Below, piece after piece: positions 54,363 to 63,884 of a stretch of 64,000 nt of DNA. Source of the stretch: JADJPF01 sp964492845 (lineage in GTDB: Bacteria > Acidobacteriota > Blastocatellia > Chloracidobacteriales > JADJPF01). Within the stretch, counting starts at the first letter, position 1. Each line of letters opens with the position of its first letter. The position numbers and the translations under genes are program-made. The DNA is taken from positions 1-64,000 of the forward strand of contig CAZBMZ010000023.1 in assembly GCA_964492845.1 (NCBI GenBank). The letters run 5' to 3'. The notes under the pieces were generated by a model. It did no database searches. It was not told the DNA's origin and saw only the letters and a program-made list of their open reading frames with translations.

Positions 54363-55811
54363 CTAAACATATTTAGCTAAGTATGCTTGCATTAGCTGTT
54401 TTGCTTGATCGATTATTTGCTTAATTTTTGATTTCTCTTTTTCATCATAAAAATTAAAAGGGATCAATAAAAAAGGTAGGATTATTGCTAAAGGGAATTT
54501 AGCAGCAAAAGAAATTATTGGTCTTTCAATAACAATTAATTTGCTAAGAAAAAATAACATTATAGCTAGAGCAGCTATTTTTAGTAGTCTTCCCCATTCA
54601 TAATCAATGTGCATTAACCTATTGGAAACAAAATATCTTAAACAAGTAATTATTATATAAGACAGCAGTGTTGCTAGTGCCGCGCCTTTCATTCCCATTC
54701 TTGGAATTAGTAAAAAATTTAATAAAACATTACTTATAGCGGCAACAGCAACAATAATTGGGCTAAGGTAGGATTTTCTTAAAATACTTATACCTACTCC
54801 CAAAGTCGGGTTAGCAACATCAAACACAGCAGACAAAGCCAGTAAAGGAACAATTGCGGCTGTCTCCCAATATTTAGCAGTAGCAAAAATTCTTAATACA
54901 TCTTCTACAAGTATTGATAATGACAAAGCTAAAAAGGTTGAGCCATAAACAACATAAGTTAACATCCGGGCATAATATTCTTTTGCATCAGGATCTTTCA
55001 TTACTGACACTTGCATATTTGACCAGATCATTCCAAAAGGCATTGTTATTAACAAGTTAATTGGAGTGGTTAGCTGATTAGCTAATGTATAAAGACCTAC
55101 TTGGCGAAAATCAGCATAATATTTTAGAAAAAATCTATCAATCCATTGAAAACAAATAGCTGAAAGTCGACCAAAAATTAGCGGAGTACCAAAAGCCAGC
55201 ATTGTTTTTAACTCAGCAAAATTAAAGCCCCATTTCATTTGCTTAAGCGAAACTGCAAACATCAAGCTATTTTCTAAAATTGCCCCAACCAAATTAGCAA
55301 TTAAAACTCCTTTAATTCCCATTTGCCAATAAACAATCAAGCTAATATTGGTAGATAGCTGGAAAATAAAACCTATTGTTTGACATAAAGAATACTGTAT
55401 AGAAGCATTACGTATTCTTAGTAGAGTTTCAGGAACTACATTAAAAATTTCTAAGAAAGCTAGTAAATAAACAATTCGTAAATGACTTGTATAAACCTCT
55501 GTATCTAAAAGATATAAAGAGGCTTGAGGGGCAAAATAAGTTAATATGCTAAGTATTGGAATAGAAGTTAACAGTAGAAAAACAAATACAGTTGTAGCTA
55601 ATTCTGGTCGTTGGTCTTCCTTGTAATCATACCAAGATCTAAGTAAAGCATTACCAAGACCCATCCTTAAAACTAGTGGAATAGCAGCTAAAACAATCAT
55701 TAATATTGCTAATACACCATATTCTTTAGGTTTAATATAGTAAGTATAAACAGGAATTAGAAAAAAGCCTAGGGAACGGTTAATGATTCCTGTTACACCA
55801 AAAACCAACAT
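54363..55811 (-). CDS. polysaccharide flippase, Wzx/MATE-like
   Basis: A 482-residue membrane protein with about 12-14 helices of the MOP superfamily. The opening VTGIINRSLGFFLIPVYTYY and repeats such as LIFGRLSAICFQWIDRFFLKYY are typical of oligosaccharide flippases (Wzx/RfbX), which move lipid-linked sugar units across the inner membrane. The normal N-terminus has about ten more residues; in frame upstream the sequence reads LKTTFKH before the Met but has no ATG, GTG or TTG, so either the protein really starts here or an unusual start is used. It is convergent with the DUF2378-like gene, 6 bp apart. Confidence 0.83.
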   Translation of the reverse strand: MLVFGVTGIINRSLGFFLIPVYTYYIKPKEYGVLAILMIVLAAIPLVLRMGLGNALLRSWYDYKEDQRPELATTVFVFLLLTSIPILSILTYFAPQASLYLLDTEVYTSHLRIVYLLAFLEIFNVVPETLLRIRNASIQYSLCQTIGFIFQLSTNISLIVYWQMGIKGVLIANLVGAILENSLMFAVSLKQMKWGFNFAELKTMLAFGTPLIFGRLSAICFQWIDRFFLKYYADFRQVGLYTLANQLTTPINLLITMPFGMIWSNMQVSVMKDPDAKEYYARMLTYVVYGSTFLALSLSILVEDVLRIFATAKYWETAAIVPLLALSAVFDVANPTLGVGISILRKSYLSPIIVAVAAISNVLLNFLLIPRMGMKGAALATLLSYIIITCLRYFVSNRLMHIDYEWGRLLKIAALAIMLFFLSKLIVIERPIISFAAKFPLAIILPFLLIPFNFYDEKEKSKIKQIIDQAKQLMQAYLAKYV

Positions 55812-56093
55812 ATGCTTAAATGTTGTTTTTAACTTCTCGTAAATGGCTAAATACCTCTAAAACTAAATTACAGATGCTATTTGATTGTTAATTTCTACCA
55901 TTGACCAACAAAAAGCGGCTAATTATATAAAGAATCCTTCGCGTTAAACAATTTCCTATTATAAAAGTTCATGTTTAATCAGTATAGCCAAGCTAATCTG
56001 TCAAAAAATGGATAGACAATAAAATGAAATTTAATAAAACCAGAACAGGTTTTTGAGGAAGTATATTAAATTAATTCATTAATTTTCTAACAT

Positions 56094-56933
56094 CTAGGCT
56101 TTTAGCTTAATCATAAGAAAGGCAAAAGCAAGGGCGGCTAAGAAAGAAACCATAGTGAGTAAATTAACTACTAAAAATAATCCAACAGATTTTAATAAAG
56201 CTTTTATCTTTGTTTCTAAATAGACTTGTTTAATTGCAATAGCTAAATAAGCTATATATAAAATACTAGGAATGGTACTAAATAGCTTAGCACTTATAAA
56301 ACCCAAAGGAGAAATTATTATAAAAAATAGAAATATAAAAGAATAAAAGTGTAAAGAAAAAATTAAATGCTCAACATAATATTTATTAGATCTTAGGTAA
56401 AATAATTTTAGAAACAAAGCAAAAAATATTACCTCAATATAGCTAGAAAAAGTAATAAAATTTTTAATATATTCGTTAAACTTTTCTATAAAAACTGGGA
56501 AATCTAATTTTAGCTTTTGTGCTAATTTTGCTAGATCCTGTCCTATGAAACCTGTTGAATCCATCTTAATAAGAGTTTTTAAATCAATAAAATTTATTGG
56601 CTCAATATTAGACATTATTATAAAGGAAATAGGTATTACCATTACGTATATTTTTAGAGGTTTAATATACAAAGCCCTTTTACCATCAAGATAAGCTTTA
56701 GTTAATTCGCCAGGTTTGGCTAACAAAGCTACAAATGTTCTAAAAAAAGTTGAGTCTAATTCTGTAACTTCTTGAAAAATACTTTTTATATAATGATTTA
56801 AAGACAATTCTGTTTTATCAAATTTCTTTTCTCCGCAATTATGGCAATATTCTGCTACCAATTCTGTGTCACAACTACGACATAAAAAATTATCTTGCGC
56901 TCTAAAAATTACTTGATTTACATCATCTGTCAT
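56094..56933 (-). CDS. DUF3667-type membrane protein with zinc ribbon
   Basis: A 279-residue protein. An N-terminal zinc ribbon (CRSCDTELVAEYCHNCGEK) is followed by the family signature SLNHYIKSIFQEVTELDS ... LLAKPGELTKAYLDGKR, then four to five membrane helices. This fits DUF3667. Function is unknown; similar proteins are widespread in Bacteroidetes and other Gram-negatives. No neighbours suggest a role. Confidence 0.7.
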   Translation of the reverse strand: MTDDVNQVIFRAQDNFLCRSCDTELVAEYCHNCGEKKFDKTELSLNHYIKSIFQEVTELDSTFFRTFVALLAKPGELTKAYLDGKRALYIKPLKIYVMVIPISFIIMSNIEPINFIDLKTLIKMDSTGFIGQDLAKLAQKLKLDFPVFIEKFNEYIKNFITFSSYIEVIFFALFLKLFYLRSNKYYVEHLIFSLHFYSFIFLFFIIISPLGFISAKLFSTIPSILYIAYLAIAIKQVYLETKIKALLKSVGLFLVVNLLTMVSFLAALAFAFLMIKLKA

Positions 56934-57290
56934 AAAAACCTCACTTTTTTTGGTAGCACAAAAAGATAGTCGCTAATCAAAATCCCATTTAATGCCTTAA
57001 GCAACTTCTAGAAACAAAAAACTCAGGCAAGAAAAATACCTATATTCTAAATAAAAGTTAATCTACAAAACAACCAAGTTTGCTATAAGAGTGCAACAAG
57101 AAGTTAAACCAATTAGCAAGAAATTTGGTTAAACTTTTTGTCAAAATTTTAAGCAAAAGCGCGACTAGTCCGCTTTGTTCTTAGAAAGAGAAAAGTGTTA
57201 TAATTTTTGTTTTCTAAAAAATTGCTATATCTTCATTTATTTGATTTATTTAGCACAAATTTAATTTTTGCCACATAAGGAGATAAAAAC
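56934..57290. other. divergent intergenic region with promoter
   Basis: No gene. It lies between the DUF3667 and phosphatase genes and holds the + strand promoter at 57175-57204; a minus-strand promoter was not identified. Confidence 0.5.
57175..57204 (+). promoter_or_regulatory. sigma70-type promoter
   Basis: TTGTTC (57175-57180), an 18-bp spacer and a perfect TATAAT (57199-57204), 87 bp before the TTG start of the phosphatase-like gene. Confidence 0.6.
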
Positions 57291-58967
57291 TTGAATACCA
57301 AAGTAGCCATCATTGGTCTTGATGCAGCAACATTTAATTTAATTAATCAATATATTGGTGAAGGTCTGCTTCCCAATATGCAGCAAATGATTGCTAACGG
57401 TTCATCAGGACTACTACTTTCTACTCCTAATATGCACAGTGCATCTTCTTGGACATCAATAATTACAGGCAAAAATCCTGGAAAACATGGTCTATTTGTT
57501 TTTTCAGACCGTTCATTTGCTAGCAATAAACAAGTAATTTTTACTGGTGGAGATCGCAAATGTCAAACAATGTACCGAATTTTAACAAGTGCTGGCTATA
57601 AAGTCGGTATGATGAATGTCCCAATGACTTATCCAGCCGAACATAGCGCAGGTAGCTTTATGATTTCTGGCCTAGATGCACCAACTTTAGATGAAAAGGC
57701 TTTTAGTCCAGCTAGCTTAAAAGAAGAAATTTTAGCTAAATTTCCAGACTATGCACCTACACCACAAAATTTGTCTAAAGTAATGGAAAATAATGACTTA
57801 GATGCTGCAATTGATATGTGGTTAAAGCTTTCTTATACCCACACAGAAGCAGCTAAATATCTAATTCAAAAATATAATCCTGATGTATTTATGATTGTTT
57901 ATACTGCAACTGATTGGGTACAACATTATTTTTGGAAATATATTGAGCCACGACACCCCGAATATGTTGAGTCAGAAGCTATGCTTTATAAAGATACAAT
58001 CAAAAGATTTTATAGCGTGATGGATGAAATAATTGGACAATTACAAGAAACCATAGGTCATCAAGCTAACACAATTATAATTTCGGATCATGGAATGGGA
58101 CATAATACCCAAGGATCTTTTCATGTTGTTGAATGGCTAGAACAAGCCGGTTTTATGACACTTAAAGCTGATACAGCCGTAGCATCTGCGTCAAAAGCTC
58201 AGGAAACCGCCCAAGAATTAAGACAAAGTGTTCAACAAGTAGTTAAAAGTTTCTTACCCGCTTCAGTACGTAGCACATTAAAAAGTATGATTGGCGAAAA
58301 AGCAGCCCCAATAGCCAGCAAAGACCGTTTTTATGGTCGTATTATTTGGGAAAAAACCATTGCTTATTCCGAAGCCGGACGCAATGTTATTAACATTAAC
58401 CTAAAGGGACGTAATAAATTTGGTATTGTTGAGCCTGCCGATTATGACCGAGTTTGTGATGAATTAATCGCAAAAATTAAAGAATGGCGTGATCCTGATA
58501 GCGGGTTACCTGTAGTCAAAGATGTAAAAAAACGCTCGGAAATGTATCACGGGCCTTACGCTGATTTATCTAGTGATATGTATGTACATTGGAACCCTAG
58601 CGTTATTCTACAACGTCCTACACCAGAAATAATTCGTAAGAAAAAGTTTTGGTGGAATGGAACACACCGTCCACAAGGAATAATTATTTGTGATGGGCCA
58701 CAAATTAAACACAATGAGCTAGAAGGGGCTTGTGTTTATGACATAGTGCCTACAGTGCTGCATTTAGCTGGTGCTACTGTCCCTGGCGACCTTGACGGAA
58801 AAGTTTTGGCAGAAGCTTTAACAACTTCTATTGCTGCTCCTACAATAAAAGTTGATAAAAATGATCAAGATACATCAGGCGGTCAAATAGTAGAAAGTTC
58901 TACAGATTTATCTGACGATGACGAAAGCAAAGTAGCAGAAAAATTACGCGGTTTAGGTTACTTATAA
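57291..58967 (+). CDS. alkaline phosphatase superfamily phosphodiesterase
   Basis: A 558-residue enzyme of the type I phosphodiesterase/nucleotide pyrophosphatase group. Metal ligand D in IIGLDAATF, nucleophile region SASSWTSIITGKNPGKHG, and the second metal cluster in IISDHGMGHNTQ are clear. There is no signal peptide. The C-terminus (KVAEKLRGLGYL) is a tail often seen in acidobacterial and cyanobacterial homologues. The start is TTG with AAGGAG 8 bp upstream. Substrates of such proteins are lipid- or nucleotide-linked phosphates; the position next to flippase-type genes hints at glycan or lipid metabolism, but that is inference. Confidence 0.82.
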   Translation: MNTKVAIIGLDAATFNLINQYIGEGLLPNMQQMIANGSSGLLLSTPNMHSASSWTSIITGKNPGKHGLFVFSDRSFASNKQVIFTGGDRKCQTMYRILTSAGYKVGMMNVPMTYPAEHSAGSFMISGLDAPTLDEKAFSPASLKEEILAKFPDYAPTPQNLSKVMENNDLDAAIDMWLKLSYTHTEAAKYLIQKYNPDVFMIVYTATDWVQHYFWKYIEPRHPEYVESEAMLYKDTIKRFYSVMDEIIGQLQETIGHQANTIIISDHGMGHNTQGSFHVVEWLEQAGFMTLKADTAVASASKAQETAQELRQSVQQVVKSFLPASVRSTLKSMIGEKAAPIASKDRFYGRIIWEKTIAYSEAGRNVININLKGRNKFGIVEPADYDRVCDELIAKIKEWRDPDSGLPVVKDVKKRSEMYHGPYADLSSDMYVHWNPSVILQRPTPEIIRKKKFWWNGTHRPQGIIICDGPQIKHNELEGACVYDIVPTVLHLAGATVPGDLDGKVLAEALTTSIAAPTIKVDKNDQDTSGGQIVESSTDLSDDDESKVAEKLRGLGYL

Positions 58968-58974
58968 AAATAAA

Positions 58975-59011
58975 AATAACCTAAGATAAATTTAATTTAT
59001 CTTAGGTTATT
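58975..59011. terminator. bidirectional terminator
   Basis: A perfect 18-bp inverted repeat, AATAACCTAAGATAAATT against its complement, with only one base between the arms, so the loop will open to several bases. It lies between two convergent genes. Confidence 0.78.
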
Positions 59012-59025
59012 TATCTATATTTAAC

Positions 59026-61533
59026 CTATTGAATTACTAAAGTTAACACTGCTGTTTTAGTCTTGCCGCTATCATCCTTGGCAGTAAATGTTATTGGAGA
59101 TGTTCCTTGTAAAGCTTTTTTCTTAGCTTTTAAGGAAAAAGTTACTTTATCGCTGGTGCTTGATAAAACCGTAGGAGTAAATTTTAGCTTTAATAACTTC
59201 GCTCTATCATTATCAGGCGTAACAGTTACATTTCCAGTAAATCCCCCCAGCCTAGTAATTGTTACAGTTATATCAAGTTTATCGTTGCGAGCTAAGGTAA
59301 TTTGTGGTTGGGTAAAGCTAATAGAAAAATCTGGGCTGGCTGGTGGTGGAGGTGGCAGAACTTCTTCAACAAAACTAACTACAAAACCATCACTAATTTT
59401 TTTCATAAAGTCGCAACCGCAACTATTTTGCAAAGGTTTTGTCATTGGAAAATCCATAGAATTAGTAATTCCAGTCATAAAAACATTAGCTTTTCCATCT
59501 ACAATAATACTTAATCCACTTTCGCTTCCTATGCCTCCAAGATAAGTTGAAAAGTCAAGTGCTGTGCCTAAAGCATTTAGCTTAGTCATAAAAGCATCTT
59601 GCTCGCCACCAATAACTTTTTGTGTTGCGTCTTTTAAGGGAAAATTTGTTGATGTGGTAACACCTGTTAGATAGACATTATTATCAGGATCTAAACTTAA
59701 GCTATTTGCTTGGTCATCTCCATTTCCACCAAGATAAGTTGAATAAACAAGATTGCTGCCTGTTGGGTTTAATTTACTAACAAATGCGTCTAGGCTAGTG
59801 GATTTAGTTGATTGCATTGCATTTACAACTGTAAAATCTCGTGAATTTGTTACACCTGTTAAATAAATATTGTTGGTATTATCAACAGCAATACTAGTGA
59901 TATTGTCAAAACTACTTCCACCAAAATAAGTAGAAAAATTAACTACATTTCCTGTAGCAGAAATTTTTGTAATAAAGCCATCGCTATCACCAGAATTTGT
60001 TGATTGTAAAGGGTTAATAGCAGGAAAATTTCTAGAGTCTGTAACACCAACAAAATAAGCATTTCTATCTTTATCAACCGCTATTGCATTGCCAAAATCG
60101 TTGTCACTTCCACCAAAATAAGTTGAATAAACTAAGCTACTACCCATAGGGTTAAGTTTAGCTACAAAAGCATCAAACCCGCCGTTACTTTTGCTTTGAA
60201 CGGCATTTGCAACAGGAAAATTAACAGAATTAGTAAAACCTGTAACATAAGCATTATTTTGTGAATCAATAGCGATACTGCTTGCTAGATCGTCTCCCAT
60301 ACCTCCCAGGTAAGTTGAATAAGCTAAAGTATTGCCTTGAGCATTTAGCTTTAGGATAAAAGCATCTCCTCCAGTATTAGCTATAGTATTACCGTTCTTT
60401 GGCTGAAAGCCATTAAGAATAGGAAAATCACTAGAGAAAGTATACCCGCTAACATATACATTACCCATACTATCAACCGCTATTGCATTACCAAAATCAT
60501 TATCTGACCCGCCAATATAAGTTGAATAAATTACACGATTTCCATCAGGAGCAATTTTAGTGATAAATAAATCATTTTTTCCTTTGTTATTTTGTTGTTG
60601 AAAGTTGGATACAGGAAAGTTGATGGATGCAGTATTGCCGACTAGGTAAGTATTTCCTTCTGTATCAACAGCAATAGCATTGCTAAAGTCGTTATCTGTA
60701 CCACCTAAAAATGTAGAATAACCTACAATAGGATCAATTATTAGGGTTTTAGTTGTGTCATAAGCCCCTATTTGAAAGCTAATTTGGTTATTTGCTGAAA
60801 GTTTATAACTACCTTTTATAGATTTTTTATTTCCATTAATATATTGATAAATATCAGGTCTTTTTTGATAAATTATCTGACCATTAACATCAATAATTAA
60901 GTCACCTTGTTCATTAATAGTTAATTTTGTTGCTTCAGAAAAAGCTAGATTTATTAAATTAGGATCGGCATTTGGAGCAACAATAAAATCATATTCTAGT
61001 TGCTTTTGATTACCATAATAAACAATATCTATTCCTGGATAGATACTTTCATATTTTACTTTTGTAAAATTTTTTACATTGTTTTGTGGTTTATTATTAA
61101 TTAAATAATTAGTTTTTGTTGATGATTCTTCAAGGGCTATTATTTTAGCTTTGTTATTTGCTTTAATTAACTCCATTGTTAACTGAGGATGTAGCTTTGC
61201 ATCATTATTTTGATTATTAAACTTTTTAGCAAAATTATTACTGTTATTTTCTTGGTCAAATATAAAATTTAATTTTGTAGCAGATAAAAACATAGTTGAA
61301 ACATTACTACGAATAATAAAATCTATATCTTTATCGGTTTGTCCAATATTTCTTTCAAAATTTAATAGTATATTATCTTTTTTATTTAATATAATTTGAT
61401 TAGTTAATTTACTATTATTTTTAGAATTATTTACAAAATCTGTTGTATTTGCGCTAGTAAAAGGAATTGTTAATTGAAATATTATTACAGCAAATAATAA
61501 ATATCGTAGTTTTGACCAAAGATTTATTTTCAT
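59026..61533 (-). CDS. secreted SBBP-repeat beta-propeller protein
   Basis: An 835-residue exported protein. The signal peptide is followed by a DUF7948-like N-terminal region (NFERNIGQTDKDIDFIIRS, IYPGIDIVYYGNQKQLEYDF). Seven SBBP repeats follow (about 275-700), each with STY-[LF]-GG-x-x-x-D, SIAVD, N-x-YVTG-x-T-x-S-x-[DN]FP and a K-L-N end. Seven copies fit one seven-bladed propeller. A loop with CGCDF closes it, and an Ig-like domain (PDFSISFTQPQITLARNDKL) ends the protein after a proline stretch. Probably a surface or extracellular protein; ligand unknown. A TnpB element lies about 50 bp before its start codon, so its promoter may have been disturbed. Confidence 0.87.
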   Translation of the reverse strand: MKINLWSKLRYLLFAVIIFQLTIPFTSANTTDFVNNSKNNSKLTNQIILNKKDNILLNFERNIGQTDKDIDFIIRSNVSTMFLSATKLNFIFDQENNSNNFAKKFNNQNNDAKLHPQLTMELIKANNKAKIIALEESSTKTNYLINNKPQNNVKNFTKVKYESIYPGIDIVYYGNQKQLEYDFIVAPNADPNLINLAFSEATKLTINEQGDLIIDVNGQIIYQKRPDIYQYINGNKKSIKGSYKLSANNQISFQIGAYDTTKTLIIDPIVGYSTFLGGTDNDFSNAIAVDTEGNTYLVGNTASINFPVSNFQQQNNKGKNDLFITKIAPDGNRVIYSTYIGGSDNDFGNAIAVDSMGNVYVSGYTFSSDFPILNGFQPKNGNTIANTGGDAFILKLNAQGNTLAYSTYLGGMGDDLASSIAIDSQNNAYVTGFTNSVNFPVANAVQSKSNGGFDAFVAKLNPMGSSLVYSTYFGGSDNDFGNAIAVDKDRNAYFVGVTDSRNFPAINPLQSTNSGDSDGFITKISATGNVVNFSTYFGGSSFDNITSIAVDNTNNIYLTGVTNSRDFTVVNAMQSTKSTSLDAFVSKLNPTGSNLVYSTYLGGNGDDQANSLSLDPDNNVYLTGVTTSTNFPLKDATQKVIGGEQDAFMTKLNALGTALDFSTYLGGIGSESGLSIIVDGKANVFMTGITNSMDFPMTKPLQNSCGCDFMKKISDGFVVSFVEEVLPPPPPASPDFSISFTQPQITLARNDKLDITVTITRLGGFTGNVTVTPDNDRAKLLKLKFTPTVLSSTSDKVTFSLKAKKKALQGTSPITFTAKDDSGKTKTAVLTLVIQ

Positions 61534-61584
61534 AAATAATTCTCCTAGAAGATTTTATAAATAAATTTGCGCTAGCGTTAAAAG

Positions 61585-61697
61585 TTGACACTCCAACGGC
61601 TTGCAGGCATTGGATTCTTTTGGTCGCTAAAACTGTAGTCAGGAAAGCTCACGCTTGCTGTCAGAAACAGCCCAACCACAATTAAGCCATAAAAGCA
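61585..61697 (-). ncRNA. putative omega-RNA / right-end region of the TnpB element
   Basis: TnpB proteins use a guide RNA made from the 3' end of their gene and the right end. On the minus strand, this stretch has GAATCC, a hairpin CCAATGCC / GGCATTGG-like (TCCAATGCCTGCAAGCCG), GTTGG, then AGTGTCAA, the usual last block before the guide. The adjoining 16-20 bases, left of 61585, would be the guide, here the DNA just upstream of the SBBP gene. RNA boundaries are inferred. Confidence 0.5.
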
Positions 61698-62960
61698 TCA
61701 CCCATCAGCACAAAAAGCGTGGATTGATGGATGGCCGGTGTCATCGGCTCTACTACGTCTAGCAAAGCGTTTAAGCTTCACAGGTCGTAGATACTTAACT
61801 TTTCCTTTAGGAATAAGGAAATTGGGCAATATTTCACCCTTATTGAGATATTTATTTAGCAAGTTTATTGCTCCTACCTCATCACGAATGCCAACAAATT
61901 TACACTTTGGACAGTGGTATTGTCGGTTGACAGGCTTATGTTTGTGACCACAAGCCGGGCAAGTCTTAGTTGTATAAGACTCATTAAAACTTTCTAACTC
62001 TATTCTAAACACCGCTAACTTGTACCTAAGATATGCTACAAATAACCCTAAGCTTAGTAGCCCCATTTCTTGGTTTAATCTTCGGGATGCTTTATTTTTC
62101 TTTCCTCTATTTATTTCAGTTATATCACCTACTACTAGCTTTGATACTTCTTTTTCTTTACAGAAATCTACTACTTCATTTGCTGCTTTATGGAGTAGGT
62201 CTTTAGTTTGATTTTCTGCTTTATTTAGTATTTTATACTTAGCTTTTTGTAGTTTAGTCCATCTTTTAGAGTGTTTTTGACAACGAGATTGAAGTTGGGA
62301 GATTTCTGCTAATGCTTTGGCTTTACCTTGGTTAAGGCTTCTAAGCCCTCGACCAACTATTGCTAAAGAATCTTGACCATCTGTTACTACGGATAAATGT
62401 ATTGAGCCTAAATCACTTGTTGCTATTTTCTCAACAACTGGTTTTGTTACTTCAACTTGATTTTGGATAGTTAAAAGCAATTTACCAAAAGCTAACTCTG
62501 CTTGTACTATTTTTCCTTGAGGCAAATCTTTTGGTAGACGGATGCAAATTCCTAATTGTCTTTTTCTACTTTTAGGGTCTATTCCCATTGACAGTATTAT
62601 GTAGTTATTCTCTATTTTTATATGTTGACCTTTCCAAACTGGGTTAAAGTAGTTCTTTTTCTTGTATGGGTAGCGAGCCTTTTTATCTCCATTTGCTCTA
62701 TTAGTTTTGATAGTTTCAATGTTGGCAAAGAATTTAGCTATTAATGCTTGAATTGTTTGGCTATGCAGACGGAATTTCCTTGCAAAATGTTTTTCAAACT
62801 GAGCTTGAGTAGGCCATTTTTTGTTACGTTTTCTAAAGTACAAGTGGAGTTTTACCATTCTATTCCATAGTCGGGCTGCTTCTATTCTGGCATCTGTCAT
62901 TTGCTGCCAAGTTGTACTTGATACTTGTAGTTGTATTTGGATTACTCTATTTGATTTCAT
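61698..62960 (-). CDS. tnpB: TnpB RNA-guided nuclease, IS200/IS605 family
   Basis: A 420-residue TnpB. The RuvC-like nuclease residues are D183 in ATSDLGS and D360 in GIRDEVGAINLL, with the zinc finger C334, C337, C350, C353 (CPACGH ... CPKC) between them. The second RuvC position normally has Glu, but here the motif reads LVVGDIT, with G278 instead. A glutamate at E327 in NESYTTKTCP, just before the zinc finger, is conserved in this branch as I recall it and may take its place. TnpB cuts DNA next to a short motif under guidance of omega-RNA and helps the element persist. The frame is intact and the full length is normal. Confidence 0.87.
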   Translation of the reverse strand: MKSNRVIQIQLQVSSTTWQQMTDARIEAARLWNRMVKLHLYFRKRNKKWPTQAQFEKHFARKFRLHSQTIQALIAKFFANIETIKTNRANGDKKARYPYKKKNYFNPVWKGQHIKIENNYIILSMGIDPKSRKRQLGICIRLPKDLPQGKIVQAELAFGKLLLTIQNQVEVTKPVVEKIATSDLGSIHLSVVTDGQDSLAIVGRGLRSLNQGKAKALAEISQLQSRCQKHSKRWTKLQKAKYKILNKAENQTKDLLHKAANEVVDFCKEKEVSKLVVGDITEINRGKKNKASRRLNQEMGLLSLGLFVAYLRYKLAVFRIELESFNESYTTKTCPACGHKHKPVNRQYHCPKCKFVGIRDEVGAINLLNKYLNKGEILPNFLIPKGKVKYLRPVKLKRFARRSRADDTGHPSIHAFCADG

Positions 62961-63021
62961 TTTTCCATTATATTATGCTATTATTCATACGTCAATATTT
63001 ATTATTTATTAATTTCACTGA

Positions 63022-63061
63022 CGCAATTTATCCCACGCCTAAAGACGTGGGATGAATTGCG
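63022..63061. repeat. left-end hairpin of the TnpB element
   Basis: CGCAATTTATCCCACG (63022-63037) pairs with CGTGGGATGAATTGCG (63046-63061) over 16 bp with one wobble and an 8-base loop CCTAAAGA. Such a hairpin near an element end is recognised by Y1 transposases of the IS200/IS605 family. Confidence 0.75.
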
Positions 63062-63197
63062 GAAGACCTGTAAGAGAATGCTAGATTTTTTTAGCATACC
63101 AAGAGTATGATCTACAAACACAAAAAAAAGTCTTTTAACTTTTTTTATCAATTCCAAAACTTTCTCGCTAAATAAAATAACTTAAGGTAAATAAATT

Positions 63198-63866
63198 ATG
63201 GCACATTGGGAAAATCGACCTGAAGAAGGTTGGCAAAAATTTCAATTTAACCAACCTTATGAAAAAGGCTTAAAACGTCTAAAAGAGGACGTTTTAGCTA
63301 AAACTGACTTTGACCCTGCAACGCTTTGGCAATGGGGAACAATGCAGGCAATGGCAATTATTGAAATCCTCAAAGATTGCGAAGAAAAATTTGGTGTAGA
63401 AGGACAAAAATTAGTTTGTAACGCACTGCATAAAATAGGGTTAGATGTTGGCCGACAAATCCTAAAAAACACTAAAAAAGATGAAAATACATCTGAATCA
63501 GAGTTTATTAGCTTCTACGCTACTGTAATTAACCGAATCGTCTATGCTTCCTTAGAAGCACCTAAAATAGATCATACTGAGCAAGTTAGTTTTGATATTT
63601 TATGGTGTCCTCATCAAGATCATTATCAAGCCTTTGATTGCCGAGTCCAACGCTACTTGGTTCAAGGTATGTTAGAAGCACTTAAAGAATTTGGAGTAGC
63701 AGAAAACTTTCAAGTTAAATTTGATACAACAATACCTGCTGGTGCGCCAACTTGTCATTTTACTATTTGGAAAACCGATCAAGCTTCGGGTCAGGCTTGG
63801 AAAGAATACACTGATCTAATAGAGTTAAAAGCTTTACAAATAGCTAGCAAAAATAAATCTAAATAG
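63198..63866 (+). CDS. L-2-amino-thiazoline-4-carboxylate hydrolase-like protein
   Basis: A 222-residue soluble protein. The layout WGTMQAMAIIEILKDCEEKFG ... GLDVGRQI ... VSFDILWCPHQDHYQAFDCR ... GAPTCHFTIWK resembles the ATC-hydrolase-like family (PF14196), helical with a conserved Cys-His pattern near the end. Most members have no tested function. It may be co-transcribed with the epimerase gene that starts 18 bp later. I rate the family call as moderate only. Confidence 0.5.
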   Translation: MAHWENRPEEGWQKFQFNQPYEKGLKRLKEDVLAKTDFDPATLWQWGTMQAMAIIEILKDCEEKFGVEGQKLVCNALHKIGLDVGRQILKNTKKDENTSESEFISFYATVINRIVYASLEAPKIDHTEQVSFDILWCPHQDHYQAFDCRVQRYLVQGMLEALKEFGVAENFQVKFDTTIPAGAPTCHFTIWKTDQASGQAWKEYTDLIELKALQIASKNKSK

Positions 63867-63884
63867 TAAATTTGAGGATAATTT

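Larger units (their letters stand above)
61585..63069 (-). mobile_element. IS200/IS605-type element carrying tnpB only
   Basis: The element contains tnpB and no tnpA. The left end (high coordinates) is marked by the 16-bp hairpin at 63022-63061, and the right end by a hairpin and GTGTCAA (minus strand) near 61585. GTAA at 63070-63073 reads TTAC on the minus strand, which matches the known target of some IS605 members, so the left boundary is put there. Boundaries are inferred. Without TnpA it would need a helper in trans. Confidence 0.6.

Noticed and set aside
59063..59545. Plus-strand frame opposite the SBBP gene
   Set aside because: It is an antisense shadow of the Ig-like and last SBBP units, with no ribosome site and no recognisable domain.
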